Assembly: GCF_001644035.1 (NCBI RefSeq) | Contig: NZ_LUUG01000057.1 | Location: 1 to 64,000 of the forward strand | From: Methylomonas methanica | GTDB lineage: Bacteria; Pseudomonadota; Gammaproteobacteria; Methylococcales; Methylomonadaceae | Direction of reading: 5' to 3' | DNA length: 64,000 bases | Shown here: one piece after another, positions 44,146-53,732 of the stretch | How positions within the stretch are numbered: the first letter of the stretch is position 1 | Layout: each line of letters opens with the position of its first letter | Notes under the pieces: model-generated | Seen by the model: only the letters and a program-made list of their open reading frames with translations | Told to the model about the DNA's origin: nothing | The model's database searches: none | Program-made: the position numbers and the translations under genes

Positions 44146-45449
44146 TGACAGCCCAGCACCAAGCCCAAGACTTACTGGATTTCATCGATGCCAGTCCCAG
44201 CCCTTGGCATGCGGTCGCCAGCATAGAAGGACGATTGCAGGCGCATCAATTCCAACGCATCCAGGAAAGCGAGGCATGGTCATTGGCAAGCGGCGGGCGC
44301 TACTATGTGATAAGAGACGATTCTTCCATCGCTGCATTTGTGATTGGCAAACAAGCCTTGGCGGCAACCGGCTTCAAAATACTCGGCGCCCATACCGACT
44401 CACCCGGTCTGCGCGTAAAACCGCAGCCGCTGCTGGACTCCGACAAACTGTTGCGCCTGGCCGTAGAAGTATACGGCGGCCCGATTCTCGCCACATTTGC
44501 CGACCGCGATCTGAGTCTGGCCGGCCGCATCGCCTATCTGGATAGCGACGGCAACATTGTTAGCCAGCTGCTGCGCTTCGCCGAACCTCTACTGCGCCTG
44601 CCGAATCTGGCGATTCACATGAACCGCGGCGTCAACGAAGACGGCTTAAAGCTGAAAAAGCAAAGCGAGTTGCCGCTAATTTTCTCGGCCAGTGTCGAGC
44701 AACAATTACCCACTGACAAGTTTCGGCAATTGCTGGAACACGCTAGCGGCATTGCTGCCGAGCGAATTTTAAGTTGGGAGCTGAATGCCTACGACACCCA
44801 GAAAGGTACTCTTTGGGGTGACGGACAACTGTTTTACGCCAATAGCCAATTGGACAATCTGGCCTCCTGCCATGCTGGATTGACGGCATTATTGGATCCT
44901 TCGATCCTAGATGCCAACGGCACGCTGGTCTGCGCGTTTTTCGACCATGAGGAAATCGGCAGTGAGAGCTGCAAGGGCGCGGCCGGCAGTTTCCTACCCG
45001 ATGTGCTCGAGCGCATCGCCAACGCAGTCGGCAATACCCCGGACGACTACCGGCGCTCGCTAGCCAATAGCTTTATGATCAGCGCCGATATGGCGCATGC
45101 CTATCAACCCAACTTTCCCGGTGCCTACGAACCCGGCCACAAAATCATCGTCAATCACGGACCGGTCATCAAGGTAAATGTTAACCATCGTTATGCCTCT
45201 GAATGTATTTCAGAGGCTACTTTCATCCGCATTTGCCAAAAAGCCGAGGTGCCTTATCAAAAATACGCGCATCACGGCGATCTGCCCTGCGGCAGCACCA
45301 TAGGCCCTATAGCCTCTGCGAAATTAGGTATCCGCAGTGTCGATGTGGGGTCGCCAATGTGGGCCATGCACAGCATTCGCGAAAGCGCCGGCGTACTCGA
45401 TCATGCCTATATGATTCGGGCCTTGCGGGGATTTTTCAGCAACCGATAA
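44142..45449 (+). CDS. apeB: M18-family aminopeptidase
   Basis: 435 residues. The metal ligands are in [39 protein letters not shown] (catalytic Glu and bridging ligand) and the C-terminal [14 protein letters not shown] cytosolic tetrahedral Zn/Co aminopeptidase acting on acidic or neutral N-termini. Coupled to msrB by a four-base overlap, ATGATGA. Confidence 0.9.
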   Translation: MMTAQHQAQDLLDFIDASPSPWHAVASIEGRLQAHQFQRIQESEAWSLASGGRYYVIRDDSSIAAFVIGKQALAATGFKILGAHTDSPGLRVKPQPLLDSDKLLRLAVEVYGGPILATFADRDLSLAGRIAYLDSDGNIVSQLLRFAEPLLRLPNLAIHMNRGVNEDGLKLKKQSELPLIFSASVEQQLPTDKFRQLLEHASGIAAERILSWELNAYDTQKGTLWGDGQLFYANSQLDNLASCHAGLTALLDPSILDANGTLVCAFFDHEEIGSESCKGAAGSFLPDVLERIANAVGNTPDDYRRSLANSFMISADMAHAYQPNFPGAYEPGHKIIVNHGPVIKVNVNHRYASECISEATFIRICQKAEVPYQKYAHHGDLPCGSTIGPIASAKLGIRSVDVGSPMWAMHSIRESAGVLDHAYMIRALRGFFSNR

Positions 45450-45496
45450 TTTTTCAACTATCCTTGCCTGATGATTTTATCCGGTAGGGAATAACC

Positions 45497-46078
45497 TTGG
45501 TTTCCGTCTTTTCCACTGATGACGCATTGTCGTTGCGGCGCGCCTTTGAGCTCGTAAAGTGGGTAATATTATTTTGCTTTGTCAGTCAGCCTTCGCCGGC
45601 AGACGAACTGAACCTGGAGTATAAGGTCAAGGCAGCCTATATTTATAACTTCACCAAATTCATTACTTGGCCGGAAAAAGCCAGCCCCACCTTTAATATC
45701 TGCATTATCGGCCACGACCCCTTCGGGAGTCTGCTGAGCCCGCTGGAGAGCAAGACCGTTCAGGAAAAACCCATTCGGTTGTTCAAGTTCGATGCGCCAA
45801 AACAGGCTAAAGATTGCGATATCGTCTATTTTGACAACCCCGAGCAGCGCGCGGACCTTGCTCTACCGGGTGTATTACTGGTCGGTTCGCTGAAAAAGTC
45901 ACTGACGGTCAGCAGCGAGCCGTTTTTTGCCGAATCCGGCGGAATGATCGGCTTTGCGCTGGACGACGGCAAAGTCAAACTGCACCTCAACCTCAAGGCT
46001 TTAAAACAAAGCGGTTTTAACGTCAGCGCCAAACTCATCGAAGTTGCCATACTGGTGGAGGGGGCCGAGCATGAGTAG
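45497..46078 (+). CDS. YfiR-like periplasmic repressor of the neighbouring cyclase
   Basis: 193 residues of the YfiR/DUF4154 family. A TTG start with AGGGA seven bases upstream, then a hydrophobic signal (VKWVILFCFVSQPSPADE). The mature part begins LEYKVKAAYIYNFTKFITWPE, typical of the family, and contains GGMIGFALDDGKVKLHLN. In Pseudomonas, YfiR restrains a periplasm-sensing diguanylate cyclase. Here it overlaps the start of such an enzyme by eight bases. Confidence 0.85.
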   Translation: MVSVFSTDDALSLRRAFELVKWVILFCFVSQPSPADELNLEYKVKAAYIYNFTKFITWPEKASPTFNICIIGHDPFGSLLSPLESKTVQEKPIRLFKFDAPKQAKDCDIVYFDNPEQRADLALPGVLLVGSLKKSLTVSSEPFFAESGGMIGFALDDGKVKLHLNLKALKQSGFNVSAKLIEVAILVEGAEHE

Positions 46079-48431
46079 ATTCTTCTCGCGGCTATCCATC
46101 AAAGGCAAATTGTTTAGCATCGCCATTACCTCCAGCCTGTTTTCCATGCTGTTGGCCCTGGTGATATTAGTAACGGTGAATGTTACCGAAGTGAAGCGTA
46201 AAGCCCAGAGCGATTTAATGGCCGTGGCCAGCTTGATCGCCAATCGAAGTGTCGCTGCCGTAATGTTCGACGACGCCAATTTGGCCAAGGAAAACCTGGT
46301 GTCGTTGAATAATCTCCCCGATTTGCGCAGTGCTTGCGTCTACACCAAAAGAGGTCAGTTATTTACCTCGCTGGACAAGCAATCTGCCACCTGCCCGGCC
46401 GTATCGCATGGCTTACGCAACTATTTCGATAAACTCAGCATCTATGTTTATCAGCCCATGCGTCTGGATGACGAAATCGTCGGCGGCATTTTTCTTTCCT
46501 CGGACCTCAGTGCGGCGTTCTGGCGGGAACTGCAATTTGTCGGTGTGGTACTGATCGTGTTGTTTGTCGCTTTGTCTATTACCTTTTTGCTGACCGCACC
46601 CTTATTGAACCGGGTGGCCAAACCCATCGCCCAATTGGCTAAAACCGCGCAGAAAGTCAGCCAGGAACACGACTATTCCTTGCGAGCAGCCAAGCACAGC
46701 AACGATGAAATGGGAATTCTGGTCGATGCCTTCAACGGTATGCTGGATACCGTCGAGATTCAAAACAAAGCCTTGATTAGCGTCAAAAATAATTTCCAGG
46801 CCCTGTACGACAACAATCCGACCATGGTGTTTAACCTGGATATGCAGGGGCAAATCATCTCGGTAAACCGCTTCGGCGCCCGCCAGTTGGGTTTAAGCGT
46901 TGAGGAACTGCAAGGCTGCTCTATTTTTAACTTCGCCCATCCCGAAGATATCAGCAACTGCAATCAGTTCTTCCAAATCTGCCGTAATCATCCCGAGCAA
47001 GTCCATAAGTTGGAAAGCCGTATCATCTGTCGTAATGGCAACATCATCTGGGCCAGGGAAACCGCGCGCTTGGTGAAGGATGAAAACAATCGTTCTCACC
47101 TGTTGCTGGTTTGCGAAGACATTACCGAAACCCGACGCCTGTCGGAAAAAATTGCCTATCAGGCCAGCCACGACGAATTGACAGGTCTGGTCAACCGCCG
47201 CCAATTCGATATCCATATACAGAACTTGGTGTTAGAGGCGCAAGCCAACGATAGCCACCACGTTTTGTGTTATTTAGATTTGGATCAATTCAAAATCGTC
47301 AACGATACCTGCGGCCATCTGGCTGGCGACGAGCTGCTAAGGCAGCTCGGCGAGGTACTTCGCCAACAAGTGCGCAGAATGGACATATTGGCTAGACTGG
47401 GCGGCGACGAATTCGGCATCCTGATGTCGTATTGCTCGCTCGAACAAGCCATCATCACCGGCGAAAAGCTGCGCAATGCGGTATGCGACTTCCAATTTGC
47501 TTGGGAAAACCGTAGTTTCAACATTGGGGTTAGCATTGGTATCGCCCCGATCAATCGCGCCTGCGGCAATGCCGTGGATGTATTGAAAGAAGCTGATGCC
47601 GCCTGTTACGCCGCCAAGGAAAAAGGCCGCAACCGGGTGCATATATTTAGTCCGGACGACGAAGAGCTAACGCTCCGACAAGGCGAAATGCAATGGGTGG
47701 AAAAAATCCGTCTGGGAATCGAGCGAGACCGCTTCCAGTTATTCGGCCAGCTGATTGTGCCGATCGCCGCTAATCGCGGCGGTCTGCATTTCGAAACCTT
47801 AATCCGCTACCGAGACGATCAAGATAAAGTGATTCCGCCCGGCGCCTTTCTACCCGCCGCGGAACGCTACAATATGGCTTCGCCTTTGGATCGCTGGGTA
47901 ATTTCCCGTTTGTTCCAGTACCTGGCAACGACGCCCGGCTTCCTGGACCGTTTGGAAATGTGCTCGGTCAATCTGTCCGGTTTGTCCTTATCGGACCAAG
48001 CCATGCTGGGCTTTATCGACGAGCAATTCCGCAAATGGCAAATACCAACCCATAAAATTTGTTTTGAAATTACCGAAACAGCGGCCATCAGCAATCTTTC
48101 CTATGCCCGGCAATTTATCGATTCGCTGCGCCAAAAAGGCTGCTCTTTTTCCCTGGACGATTTCGGCAGCGGTTTATCGTCATTTGCTTACCTGAAGAAC
48201 CTACCGGTCGATTATTTAAAAATAGACGGGCTGTTCGTGAAGGACATACTGGATGATCGTGTGGATTTGACTATGGTTAAAGCCATTAACGAGGTGGCCC
48301 ACGTAATGGGCAAAAAGACCATCGCCGAGTTCGTGGAGAACCAAAATATTTTCGATCTCCTACAAACCTTGGGTGTGAATTACGCGCAAGGCTACGGTAT
48401 TGCCAAACCGGTACCCCTGCGGGAATTATGA
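46071..48431 (+). CDS. Membrane GGDEF-EAL protein with periplasmic sensor and PAS domain
   Basis: 786 residues from the ATG at 46071 (GGAGG upstream, overlapping yfiR); an upstream TTG is rejected. Two membrane helices bracket a CHASE8-like periplasmic domain (about 40-155), followed by HAMP (about 180-235), PAS (about 250-360), GGDEF (LARLGGDEFG, about 440) and EAL. The EAL signature reads ETL (FETLIRYR), but other catalytic residues are kept: SVNLSG, FEITET, DDFGSG, LKIDG and AEFVEN. It could make, degrade or switch c-di-GMP turnover in response to YfiR, and is longer than YfiN, which lacks PAS and EAL. Confidence 0.9.
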   Translation: MSRFFSRLSIKGKLFSIAITSSLFSMLLALVILVTVNVTEVKRKAQSDLMAVASLIANRSVAAVMFDDANLAKENLVSLNNLPDLRSACVYTKRGQLFTSLDKQSATCPAVSHGLRNYFDKLSIYVYQPMRLDDEIVGGIFLSSDLSAAFWRELQFVGVVLIVLFVALSITFLLTAPLLNRVAKPIAQLAKTAQKVSQEHDYSLRAAKHSNDEMGILVDAFNGMLDTVEIQNKALISVKNNFQALYDNNPTMVFNLDMQGQIISVNRFGARQLGLSVEELQGCSIFNFAHPEDISNCNQFFQICRNHPEQVHKLESRIICRNGNIIWARETARLVKDENNRSHLLLVCEDITETRRLSEKIAYQASHDELTGLVNRRQFDIHIQNLVLEAQANDSHHVLCYLDLDQFKIVNDTCGHLAGDELLRQLGEVLRQQVRRMDILARLGGDEFGILMSYCSLEQAIITGEKLRNAVCDFQFAWENRSFNIGVSIGIAPINRACGNAVDVLKEADAACYAAKEKGRNRVHIFSPDDEELTLRQGEMQWVEKIRLGIERDRFQLFGQLIVPIAANRGGLHFETLIRYRDDQDKVIPPGAFLPAAERYNMASPLDRWVISRLFQYLATTPGFLDRLEMCSVNLSGLSLSDQAMLGFIDEQFRKWQIPTHKICFEITETAAISNLSYARQFIDSLRQKGCSFSLDDFGSGLSSFAYLKNLPVDYLKIDGLFVKDILDDRVDLTMVKAINEVAHVMGKKTIAEFVENQNIFDLLQTLGVNYAQGYGIAKPVPLREL

Positions 48432-50599
48432 GAAACAATATGCTGAAAACAGTCAAGAAGCAGCTTTTCAAACACTCTCTGGTGCTTAGTCTAGTCGGTC
48501 AGCAGGCCCATGCAGAACAAACCGTAAACGATTTACTGGATTTATCGCCAGCGGAATTAGCCAATATTTCAGTGAGTATTGCCTCGGGCACCGCCAAACC
48601 CGTGTCGCAATCCGCCGCGGTGACCACTGTAATCACCGCCGATCAAATTGCCACGATGGGCGCTACCGATCTGCACGAAGTGCTGGAAACCGTGCCGGGC
48701 ATGCATGTTACGATTCAACCGGTTACTAACGATTATAGTTACACGATGCGCGGCATGCGTAATGAAACCAATGCCGAAGTGTTGCTCATGCTCAACGGTA
48801 CGCGTTTTTCGGTGCCTTATCAGGGCACGCATATGGCGGGAATGATTATTCCCGTCGAAAACATTCAACGCGTCGAAGTAATCCGCGGACCGGGGTCGGC
48901 GCTTTACGGCGCTGATGCCTTTGCGGGCGTGATTAATATTGTCACCAAAAAGGCGGCGGATATTGACGGAGCCACGGTTGGCGCGCGCGGCGGCAATGCC
49001 GATACTAAAAGCGCTTGGGGCCAATACGGCGGCAAATGGCAAGGCTGGGATGTGGCTGGCAGCCTGCAATATAGCCATAACGGGGTCGATCCGGATAGAA
49101 TCATCACGGCCGACGCGCAAACCCAAGTCGACCAAGTATTGGGCACGAATATATCGCTCGCCCCCGGCCCAATGCAAACCCAAAACGAACGTTGGAACGG
49201 CCATCTCAGCTTACAGCGCAAACATTGGGATTTGGGGTTTTGGGCTTTTAACGAATCAGATTACGGCTTTCGCTCCGGCGCCTATGGTGCCCTGGATAAC
49301 AAAGGCAAGGGCAATGGCAGCAATTACTTGGCGGATGTGCGTTACTCGACCGAGGACGACTTGGAGAACTGGGAATTGCAAGCCCACGCCAGCTTCTTGC
49401 ATACAGATATCTCGGCCAATATATACGGTTTTCCGGCCGGTGCAATTTTACCAATCGGCGCGGACGGCAACGTCACCGACCAGCTGGCGTCGACTAGAGG
49501 CTTAATGCTATTTCCGGAGGGGCTACGTTTCGTAGCCGGTTTTAAAAATACCGTACCCAGCTTTGAGTTCACCGGTATTTACAAAGGTTTCTCCGATCAT
49601 TTGATCCGCATGATCGCCGGTTTCCGCTATGAGGAAATGAACACGCAAGAAGCACGGAATTATGGCGTAGGCGTTATCAACGGCGCAGGACTATCTGCAT
49701 TTCCCGCCATCAACGTTGCCGGGGGCTTACAAGACTTAACCGGAACCCCTCTCACATTTATTGACGACCATCATCGCGACATTTGGTCCGCAGCGATACA
49801 AGACGAATGGCAATTTGCCGAAGACTGGCACCTGACCACCGGTTTGCGCTTTGACCACTATTCCGACTTTGGCGGCACATTGAACCCCCGCGCCGCGCTG
49901 GTCTGGAATATCAATTCACAATTGACCACTAAATTGCTCTATGGTCAGGCTTACAGAGCCCCAAGCTTTCTCGAACAATATCAGCAAAATAGCCCGCTTT
50001 TCCTTGGCAACCCAGCTTTAAGTCCGGAAACCATTTCTACTACCGAACTGGCATTCGATTATCGTCCGACGAAGAATCTGAGAACCGCGTTGAATTTATA
50101 CCATTATGAGATCCGCGATTTGATTAGCGGCCCGATTTCCGGCGCAGGCACCCTGACCGAGCGTAACACGTCAGGTCAAGACGGCTACGGCAGCGAGTTT
50201 GAATGGGATTGGAAGTTTCACTCGGATTGGAATCTACGTGGTAACTATGCGTGGCAATTTGCCCGCAACGAAGCGACTCATACCCGGGTTAGCAATGTCC
50301 CCGAACATCATGTTTACACCGCACTCGCCTGGAATTTTGCGCCAAAATGGCAGATTCAAACTCAAATCAACTGGATAGGTCACCGCCTTAGCAGCCCAGG
50401 GGATACGCGCGTTTTAAAAGATTATGAAACGGTCGATTTAACTTTAAATGCTAAAAAACTGATGGGCTATCTGGATCTAACTGCATCCGCACGGAACCTA
50501 TTCGATAGCCACGGCAAGGAACCGGCTACGTCCAGCTATCCTTATAATTTGCCCATCGCCGGACAAACGTTTTATTTCGAAGCTGGTTTACACTTTTAA
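48428..50599 (+). CDS. TonB-dependent outer-membrane receptor
   Basis: 723 residues. A signal peptide (FKHSLVLSLVGQQAHA) precedes a plug domain (SQSAAVTTVITADQIATMGATDLHEVLETVPGMHV, about 57-170, with RGPGSALYGADAFAGVINIVTKK). The 22-strand barrel ends in YFEAGLHF. Its ligand cannot be told from sequence; heme/siderophore or another compound are options. The start overlaps the cyclase stop by four bases (TTATGAG), so the three genes form one coupled operon, an unusual link between c-di-GMP signalling and uptake. Confidence 0.87.
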   Translation: MRNNMLKTVKKQLFKHSLVLSLVGQQAHAEQTVNDLLDLSPAELANISVSIASGTAKPVSQSAAVTTVITADQIATMGATDLHEVLETVPGMHVTIQPVTNDYSYTMRGMRNETNAEVLLMLNGTRFSVPYQGTHMAGMIIPVENIQRVEVIRGPGSALYGADAFAGVINIVTKKAADIDGATVGARGGNADTKSAWGQYGGKWQGWDVAGSLQYSHNGVDPDRIITADAQTQVDQVLGTNISLAPGPMQTQNERWNGHLSLQRKHWDLGFWAFNESDYGFRSGAYGALDNKGKGNGSNYLADVRYSTEDDLENWELQAHASFLHTDISANIYGFPAGAILPIGADGNVTDQLASTRGLMLFPEGLRFVAGFKNTVPSFEFTGIYKGFSDHLIRMIAGFRYEEMNTQEARNYGVGVINGAGLSAFPAINVAGGLQDLTGTPLTFIDDHHRDIWSAAIQDEWQFAEDWHLTTGLRFDHYSDFGGTLNPRAALVWNINSQLTTKLLYGQAYRAPSFLEQYQQNSPLFLGNPALSPETISTTELAFDYRPTKNLRTALNLYHYEIRDLISGPISGAGTLTERNTSGQDGYGSEFEWDWKFHSDWNLRGNYAWQFARNEATHTRVSNVPEHHVYTALAWNFAPKWQIQTQINWIGHRLSSPGDTRVLKDYETVDLTLNAKKLMGYLDLTASARNLFDSHGKEPATSSYPYNLPIAGQTFYFEAGLHF

Positions 50600-51018
50600 C
50601 TAATTGCTTGAACCGAATAATTCCGGTGAATGGCGTCCAGAAGGTAAGCAACGATCTTACGGCTCAACCAAGCCTCGCCCGCAGCGACAGCGTGGATCAT
50701 TCTATTGATATAAGCCGCCAGTGACAAACTGTTTTGATAGCCCTTGGCTCCGGCCAGCACGCAGTGCAGAATTTGCTCTTCATGTAAGTCATCGCCGATG
50801 ATCACGATATTACTGGTTGGACTGGCCGCCAATAACAAGTTGGTATAATCAGCTGTTTGGCTACCGCGCAACGCAAAATTCAGCAAAATGATATTGGGTT
50901 GGAGCTGTTCGGCAGCATTAAGAGCCTGAATCTCATCTGAATAAAAAGCAACATCCGCTTCCGCCATCAGCATCAGTGGCTGGATTTGGCCGATGTTATC
51001 GATTACTTGAATTTTCAT
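50596..51018 (-). CDS. Receiver-like protein lacking phospho-Asp and DNA-binding domain
   Basis: 140 residues with a NarL-type receiver fold (IILLNFALRG, IVIIGDDLHEEQILHCVLAGAKGYQ). The usual phosphoacceptor Asp is replaced by Asn47, and the acidic pair near the N-terminus is weak. After the linker-like GEAWLSRKIVAYLLDAI the protein ends, where NarL-type regulators would continue with a LuxR helix-turn-helix. Either a truncated regulator or a phosphorylation-independent adaptor. It overlaps the 3' end of the TonB-receptor gene by four bases on the opposite strand. Confidence 0.75.
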   Translation of the reverse strand: MKIQVIDNIGQIQPLMLMAEADVAFYSDEIQALNAAEQLQPNIILLNFALRGSQTADYTNLLLAASPTSNIVIIGDDLHEEQILHCVLAGAKGYQNSLSLAAYINRMIHAVAAGEAWLSRKIVAYLLDAIHRNYSVQAIS

Positions 51019-51114
51019 GATAAATCTTGCTGTCTGTTAGCTGACTGGCTTGCAACTTTGGCCGCCGGAACTAATTTGTTTAATTCCTACGGCATTTGCC
51101 CCTGACTATTAAAT

Positions 51115-51888
51115 TCAGTTGGTAACATCGATAAATCCGTGTAATCCACGTTTAGAATCGACTGCCAGCCAACGCCGTAAGTATTGCAGCTCTTCGGTAG
51201 ATTGCAATTCTTCAAGGCTTTTTTTATTTTTCAACAATCTGAACGCTGCGGAGAGTACTTTGTAATTCTCGCCCACTATACCGGCTCGTCTTAACCCTAC
51301 GATGTTGAGCCGATAATGTTTCGCGGGCCGCCCACCTATCAGCATAAACGGGATCACGTCCATGTTAATCCCTGTTGTGCCTTGCACGATGGCGTAAGCG
51401 CCGATCCGGCAAAATTGATGTACGACTACCGCGCCGCCCATAAACACGTTATGGCCAACCTCAACATGACCGCCAATCGCCACATTATTGGCAAAAATAG
51501 TTTTATCGCCCACCGAGCAATCATGAGCGACGTGGCTGTTATTCATGAAATAGCAACCTGACCCGATCCGGGTAGCGCTGCCAGCAATAGTAGCCCTATG
51601 CGCGGTAAATCCTTCTCGAAACACGTTATTGTCGCCAACCTCCAGCCACGACTCGGTTTGCGCATCAAACCCCAGGTCCTGCGGCAAGCCACCCAGTACC
51701 GCGTGCGGATGTAAGACATTACCGTCGCCCATTTTGACATGCGCATGCACTACGGCATGGGCGCCTATTTGGCTATTCGCGCCAATCACAGCCCCCGCCT
51801 CGATCACCGCAAACGGCCCAACGCTGACATTTTCTCCAAGCATGGCGCCGGTTTCGATAAAAGCAGTTGGATGAATCGATGCAGTCAT
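51115..51888 (-). CDS. lpxA: UDP-N-acetylglucosamine acyltransferase-like protein
   Basis: 257 residues with about 10 hexapeptide repeats (left-handed beta-helix), VGPFAVIEAGAVIGANSQIGAHAVV and so on. SHVAHDCSVGD contains His119 and His122, matching the catalytic His region of LpxA. The helical C-terminus (LNIVGLRRAGI...YKVLSAAFRLL) is that of LpxA. First step of lipid A synthesis. It is not next to lpxD, fabZ or lpxB, so it could be a second copy. It starts two bases after the xerD gene, in the same direction. Confidence 0.85.
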   Translation of the reverse strand: MTASIHPTAFIETGAMLGENVSVGPFAVIEAGAVIGANSQIGAHAVVHAHVKMGDGNVLHPHAVLGGLPQDLGFDAQTESWLEVGDNNVFREGFTAHRATIAGSATRIGSGCYFMNNSHVAHDCSVGDKTIFANNVAIGGHVEVGHNVFMGGAVVVHQFCRIGAYAIVQGTTGINMDVIPFMLIGGRPAKHYRLNIVGLRRAGIVGENYKVLSAAFRLLKNKKSLEELQSTEELQYLRRWLAVDSKRGLHGFIDVTN

Positions 51889-51890
51889 GG

Positions 51891-52775
51891 TTAGCCTCTT
51901 GGATGATGTTGGGTATGTAACGCTTTCAAACGCTGTTGGGCAATATGCGTATAAATTTGGGTAGTGGATAAATCCGAATGACCAAGCAATAGTTGTACGA
52001 CTCGAAGGTCAGCACCATGATTCAACAAATGCGTGGCGAACGCATGGCGCAGTGTATGCGGCGACAGATGTTTGTCGATACCGGCAAGCGAGGCATAGCG
52101 CTTGATAATATGCCAAAAAGCCTGTCTGGTCATAGATGTGCCCCGGCTGGTAACAAACAGATAGTCGCTTTGTCTATTTCCCAGAATTGCTTGTCTGGCA
52201 GTGTTCAGATAACGCTCGGTCCAATCCATGGCTTCTTCGCCAACCGGCACCAGGCGTTCTTTGTCGCCTTTGCCGACAATACGCACGCAACCTTGCCGGA
52301 AATTGATTTGACCGAACTTAAGTTCGACTAATTCGGAAACCCGCAGCCCGGTGGCGTAAAGCATTTCGAGCATGGTTCTATCCCTGAAACCCAACTTATC
52401 GGTAATTTCCGGAGCGTTTAACAATAATTCGACGTCGGTTTCCGACAATGAATCCGGCAACGTGCGACCAAGCTGCGGCGCATCTATCAATTGGGTAGGA
52501 TCAATACTGATTTTACCCTCGCGCAGCAGATAACCGTAAAAGCGCCGCAAACAGGACACTATTCTGGCCGACGAACGGCTGGTGATGCCTTGTTGCTGAC
52601 GGTTAGCCAAAAAGTTTTTGATCGTGATTTCGTCAACTGCCGTTATATCCTTATCCTTCAGCCACTTCGCAAACAATTTTAGGTCGCTACCGTAAGCCGA
52701 TAAAGTATTGTCGCTTAATCCAAATTCCAGCCACAACGCGTTTAAGAAAGACTCTATGGTCTGCGCCGAATTCAT
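51891..52775 (-). CDS. xerD: Site-specific tyrosine recombinase XerD
   Basis: 294 residues. Catalytic residues Arg145 (ATGLRVSEL), Lys169 (VGKGDKE), His240 and Arg243 (SPHTLRH), His266 (LLGHSDL) and Tyr275 (TTQIYTHI) are all visible. The N-terminal SAM-like DNA-binding domain has LSAYGSDLKLFAKWL. It resolves chromosome dimers at dif. Its start overlaps the upstream alkyltransferase stop by four bases. Confidence 0.92.
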   Translation of the reverse strand: MNSAQTIESFLNALWLEFGLSDNTLSAYGSDLKLFAKWLKDKDITAVDEITIKNFLANRQQQGITSRSSARIVSCLRRFYGYLLREGKISIDPTQLIDAPQLGRTLPDSLSETDVELLLNAPEITDKLGFRDRTMLEMLYATGLRVSELVELKFGQINFRQGCVRIVGKGDKERLVPVGEEAMDWTERYLNTARQAILGNRQSDYLFVTSRGTSMTRQAFWHIIKRYASLAGIDKHLSPHTLRHAFATHLLNHGADLRVVQLLLGHSDLSTTQIYTHIAQQRLKALHTQHHPRG

Positions 52776-53278
52776 TCGCCGGCCAATCCCAAGCCACGCT
52801 CGTATTCAAGTAAACGGTGCTTAAGCGCGACAAACTCGCCGTCAGCCTGCCCCATAAAACCGCCGATGCCATGCTTTGCCACCACACGGTGACAGGGGAT
52901 AATCCCCGCATAAGGGTTATTGCGGCAAGCTCCCGCTACTGCCCTAGGTCCTGAGCCCAACTTCTCAGCCAATCCCGAGTATGTTTCTACTTGCCCGACG
53001 GGAATGGCCAATAGCGCGCTCCAAACGGCATTGGCGTATGCGCTGCCCTGGCTTAGCAAGTTGACGTGCAGTTCAGTTTGCATCGGCTTTAACAGATAAC
53101 TTTGCACGCGGGCAGCCTGCGATGACAAAGCCTTAGTTAACTCACCCCCAACGTGCCAAGAGGCATCCGTAATGATTTCACCAACCATGGTTAATCTCAA
53201 TTCCGCATCGAGTAGTGGCACGGCAAGCAGGGACTCGTCGCCATCCGCAACAGTTTGCCAAACGATATGTAAAGGCAT
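52772..53278 (-). CDS. ogt: Methylated-DNA-protein-cysteine methyltransferase
   Basis: 168 residues from the ATG at 53278 with AGAGAAG upstream; a longer frame toward 53452 crosses the rplS terminator and is rejected. The active-site PCHR (128-131, Cys129) lies in IIPCHRVVAKHGIGGF, with WSALLAIPVGQVETYSGLA and ACRNNP before it. It removes alkyl groups from O6-methylguanine. Lies upstream of xerD in one operon. Confidence 0.9.
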   Translation of the reverse strand: MPLHIVWQTVADGDESLLAVPLLDAELRLTMVGEIITDASWHVGGELTKALSSQAARVQSYLLKPMQTELHVNLLSQGSAYANAVWSALLAIPVGQVETYSGLAEKLGSGPRAVAGACRNNPYAGIIPCHRVVAKHGIGGFMGQADGEFVALKHRLLEYERGLGLAGE

Positions 53279-53300
53279 CACTTCTCTCTTGCTATCGGCA

Positions 53301-53330
53301 AAAAAAAAGGCAGCTAAGAGGCCGCCTTTT
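53301..53330 (-). terminator. Terminator of the rpsP-rimM-trmD-rplS operon
   Basis: On the minus strand AAAAGGCGGC pairs with GCTGCCTTTT (one G-T pair) and is followed by further T, 43 bases after the rplS stop. Confidence 0.85.
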
Positions 53331-53372
53331 CTAATTAACTGATTCGCTATAAACGAACCAGATTGTAGCGTA

Positions 53373-53726
53373 TTAAGAAAGTTTTTCTTTGATACGTGCG
53401 GCTTTACCAGCCAAATCGCGCAGATAATAAAGTTTAGCGCGACGAACGTCACCGCGACGTTTTACTTCGATACTGCCAACCGATGGACTGTGGGTTTGGA
53501 AAACACGCTCAACACCCACGCCATGCGAAATTTTTCTGACGGTAAATGCTGAATTCAAACCGCGATTACGTTTAGCAATCACGATGCCTTCAAAAGCCTG
53601 TAACCTTTCCCGCGTGCCTTCAGTTACTCTAACTTGCACCACGACAGTGTCGCCAGGTCCGAATTCCGGTACATCTTTTTTCAGCTGTTCAGCTTCCAAT
53701 TCTTCAATAATTTTACTCATAACCAC
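53373..53726 (-). CDS. rplS: 50S ribosomal protein L19
   Basis: 117 residues. [59 protein letters not shown] and [19 protein letters not shown] are typical of L19, which sits at the subunit interface. Last gene of the conserved rpsP operon; seven bases after trmD. Confidence 0.97.
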   Translation of the reverse strand: MVMSKIIEELEAEQLKKDVPEFGPGDTVVVQVRVTEGTRERLQAFEGIVIAKRNRGLNSAFTVRKISHGVGVERVFQTHSPSVGSIEVKRRGDVRRAKLYYLRDLAGKAARIKEKLS

Positions 53727-53732
53727 ACCCTA

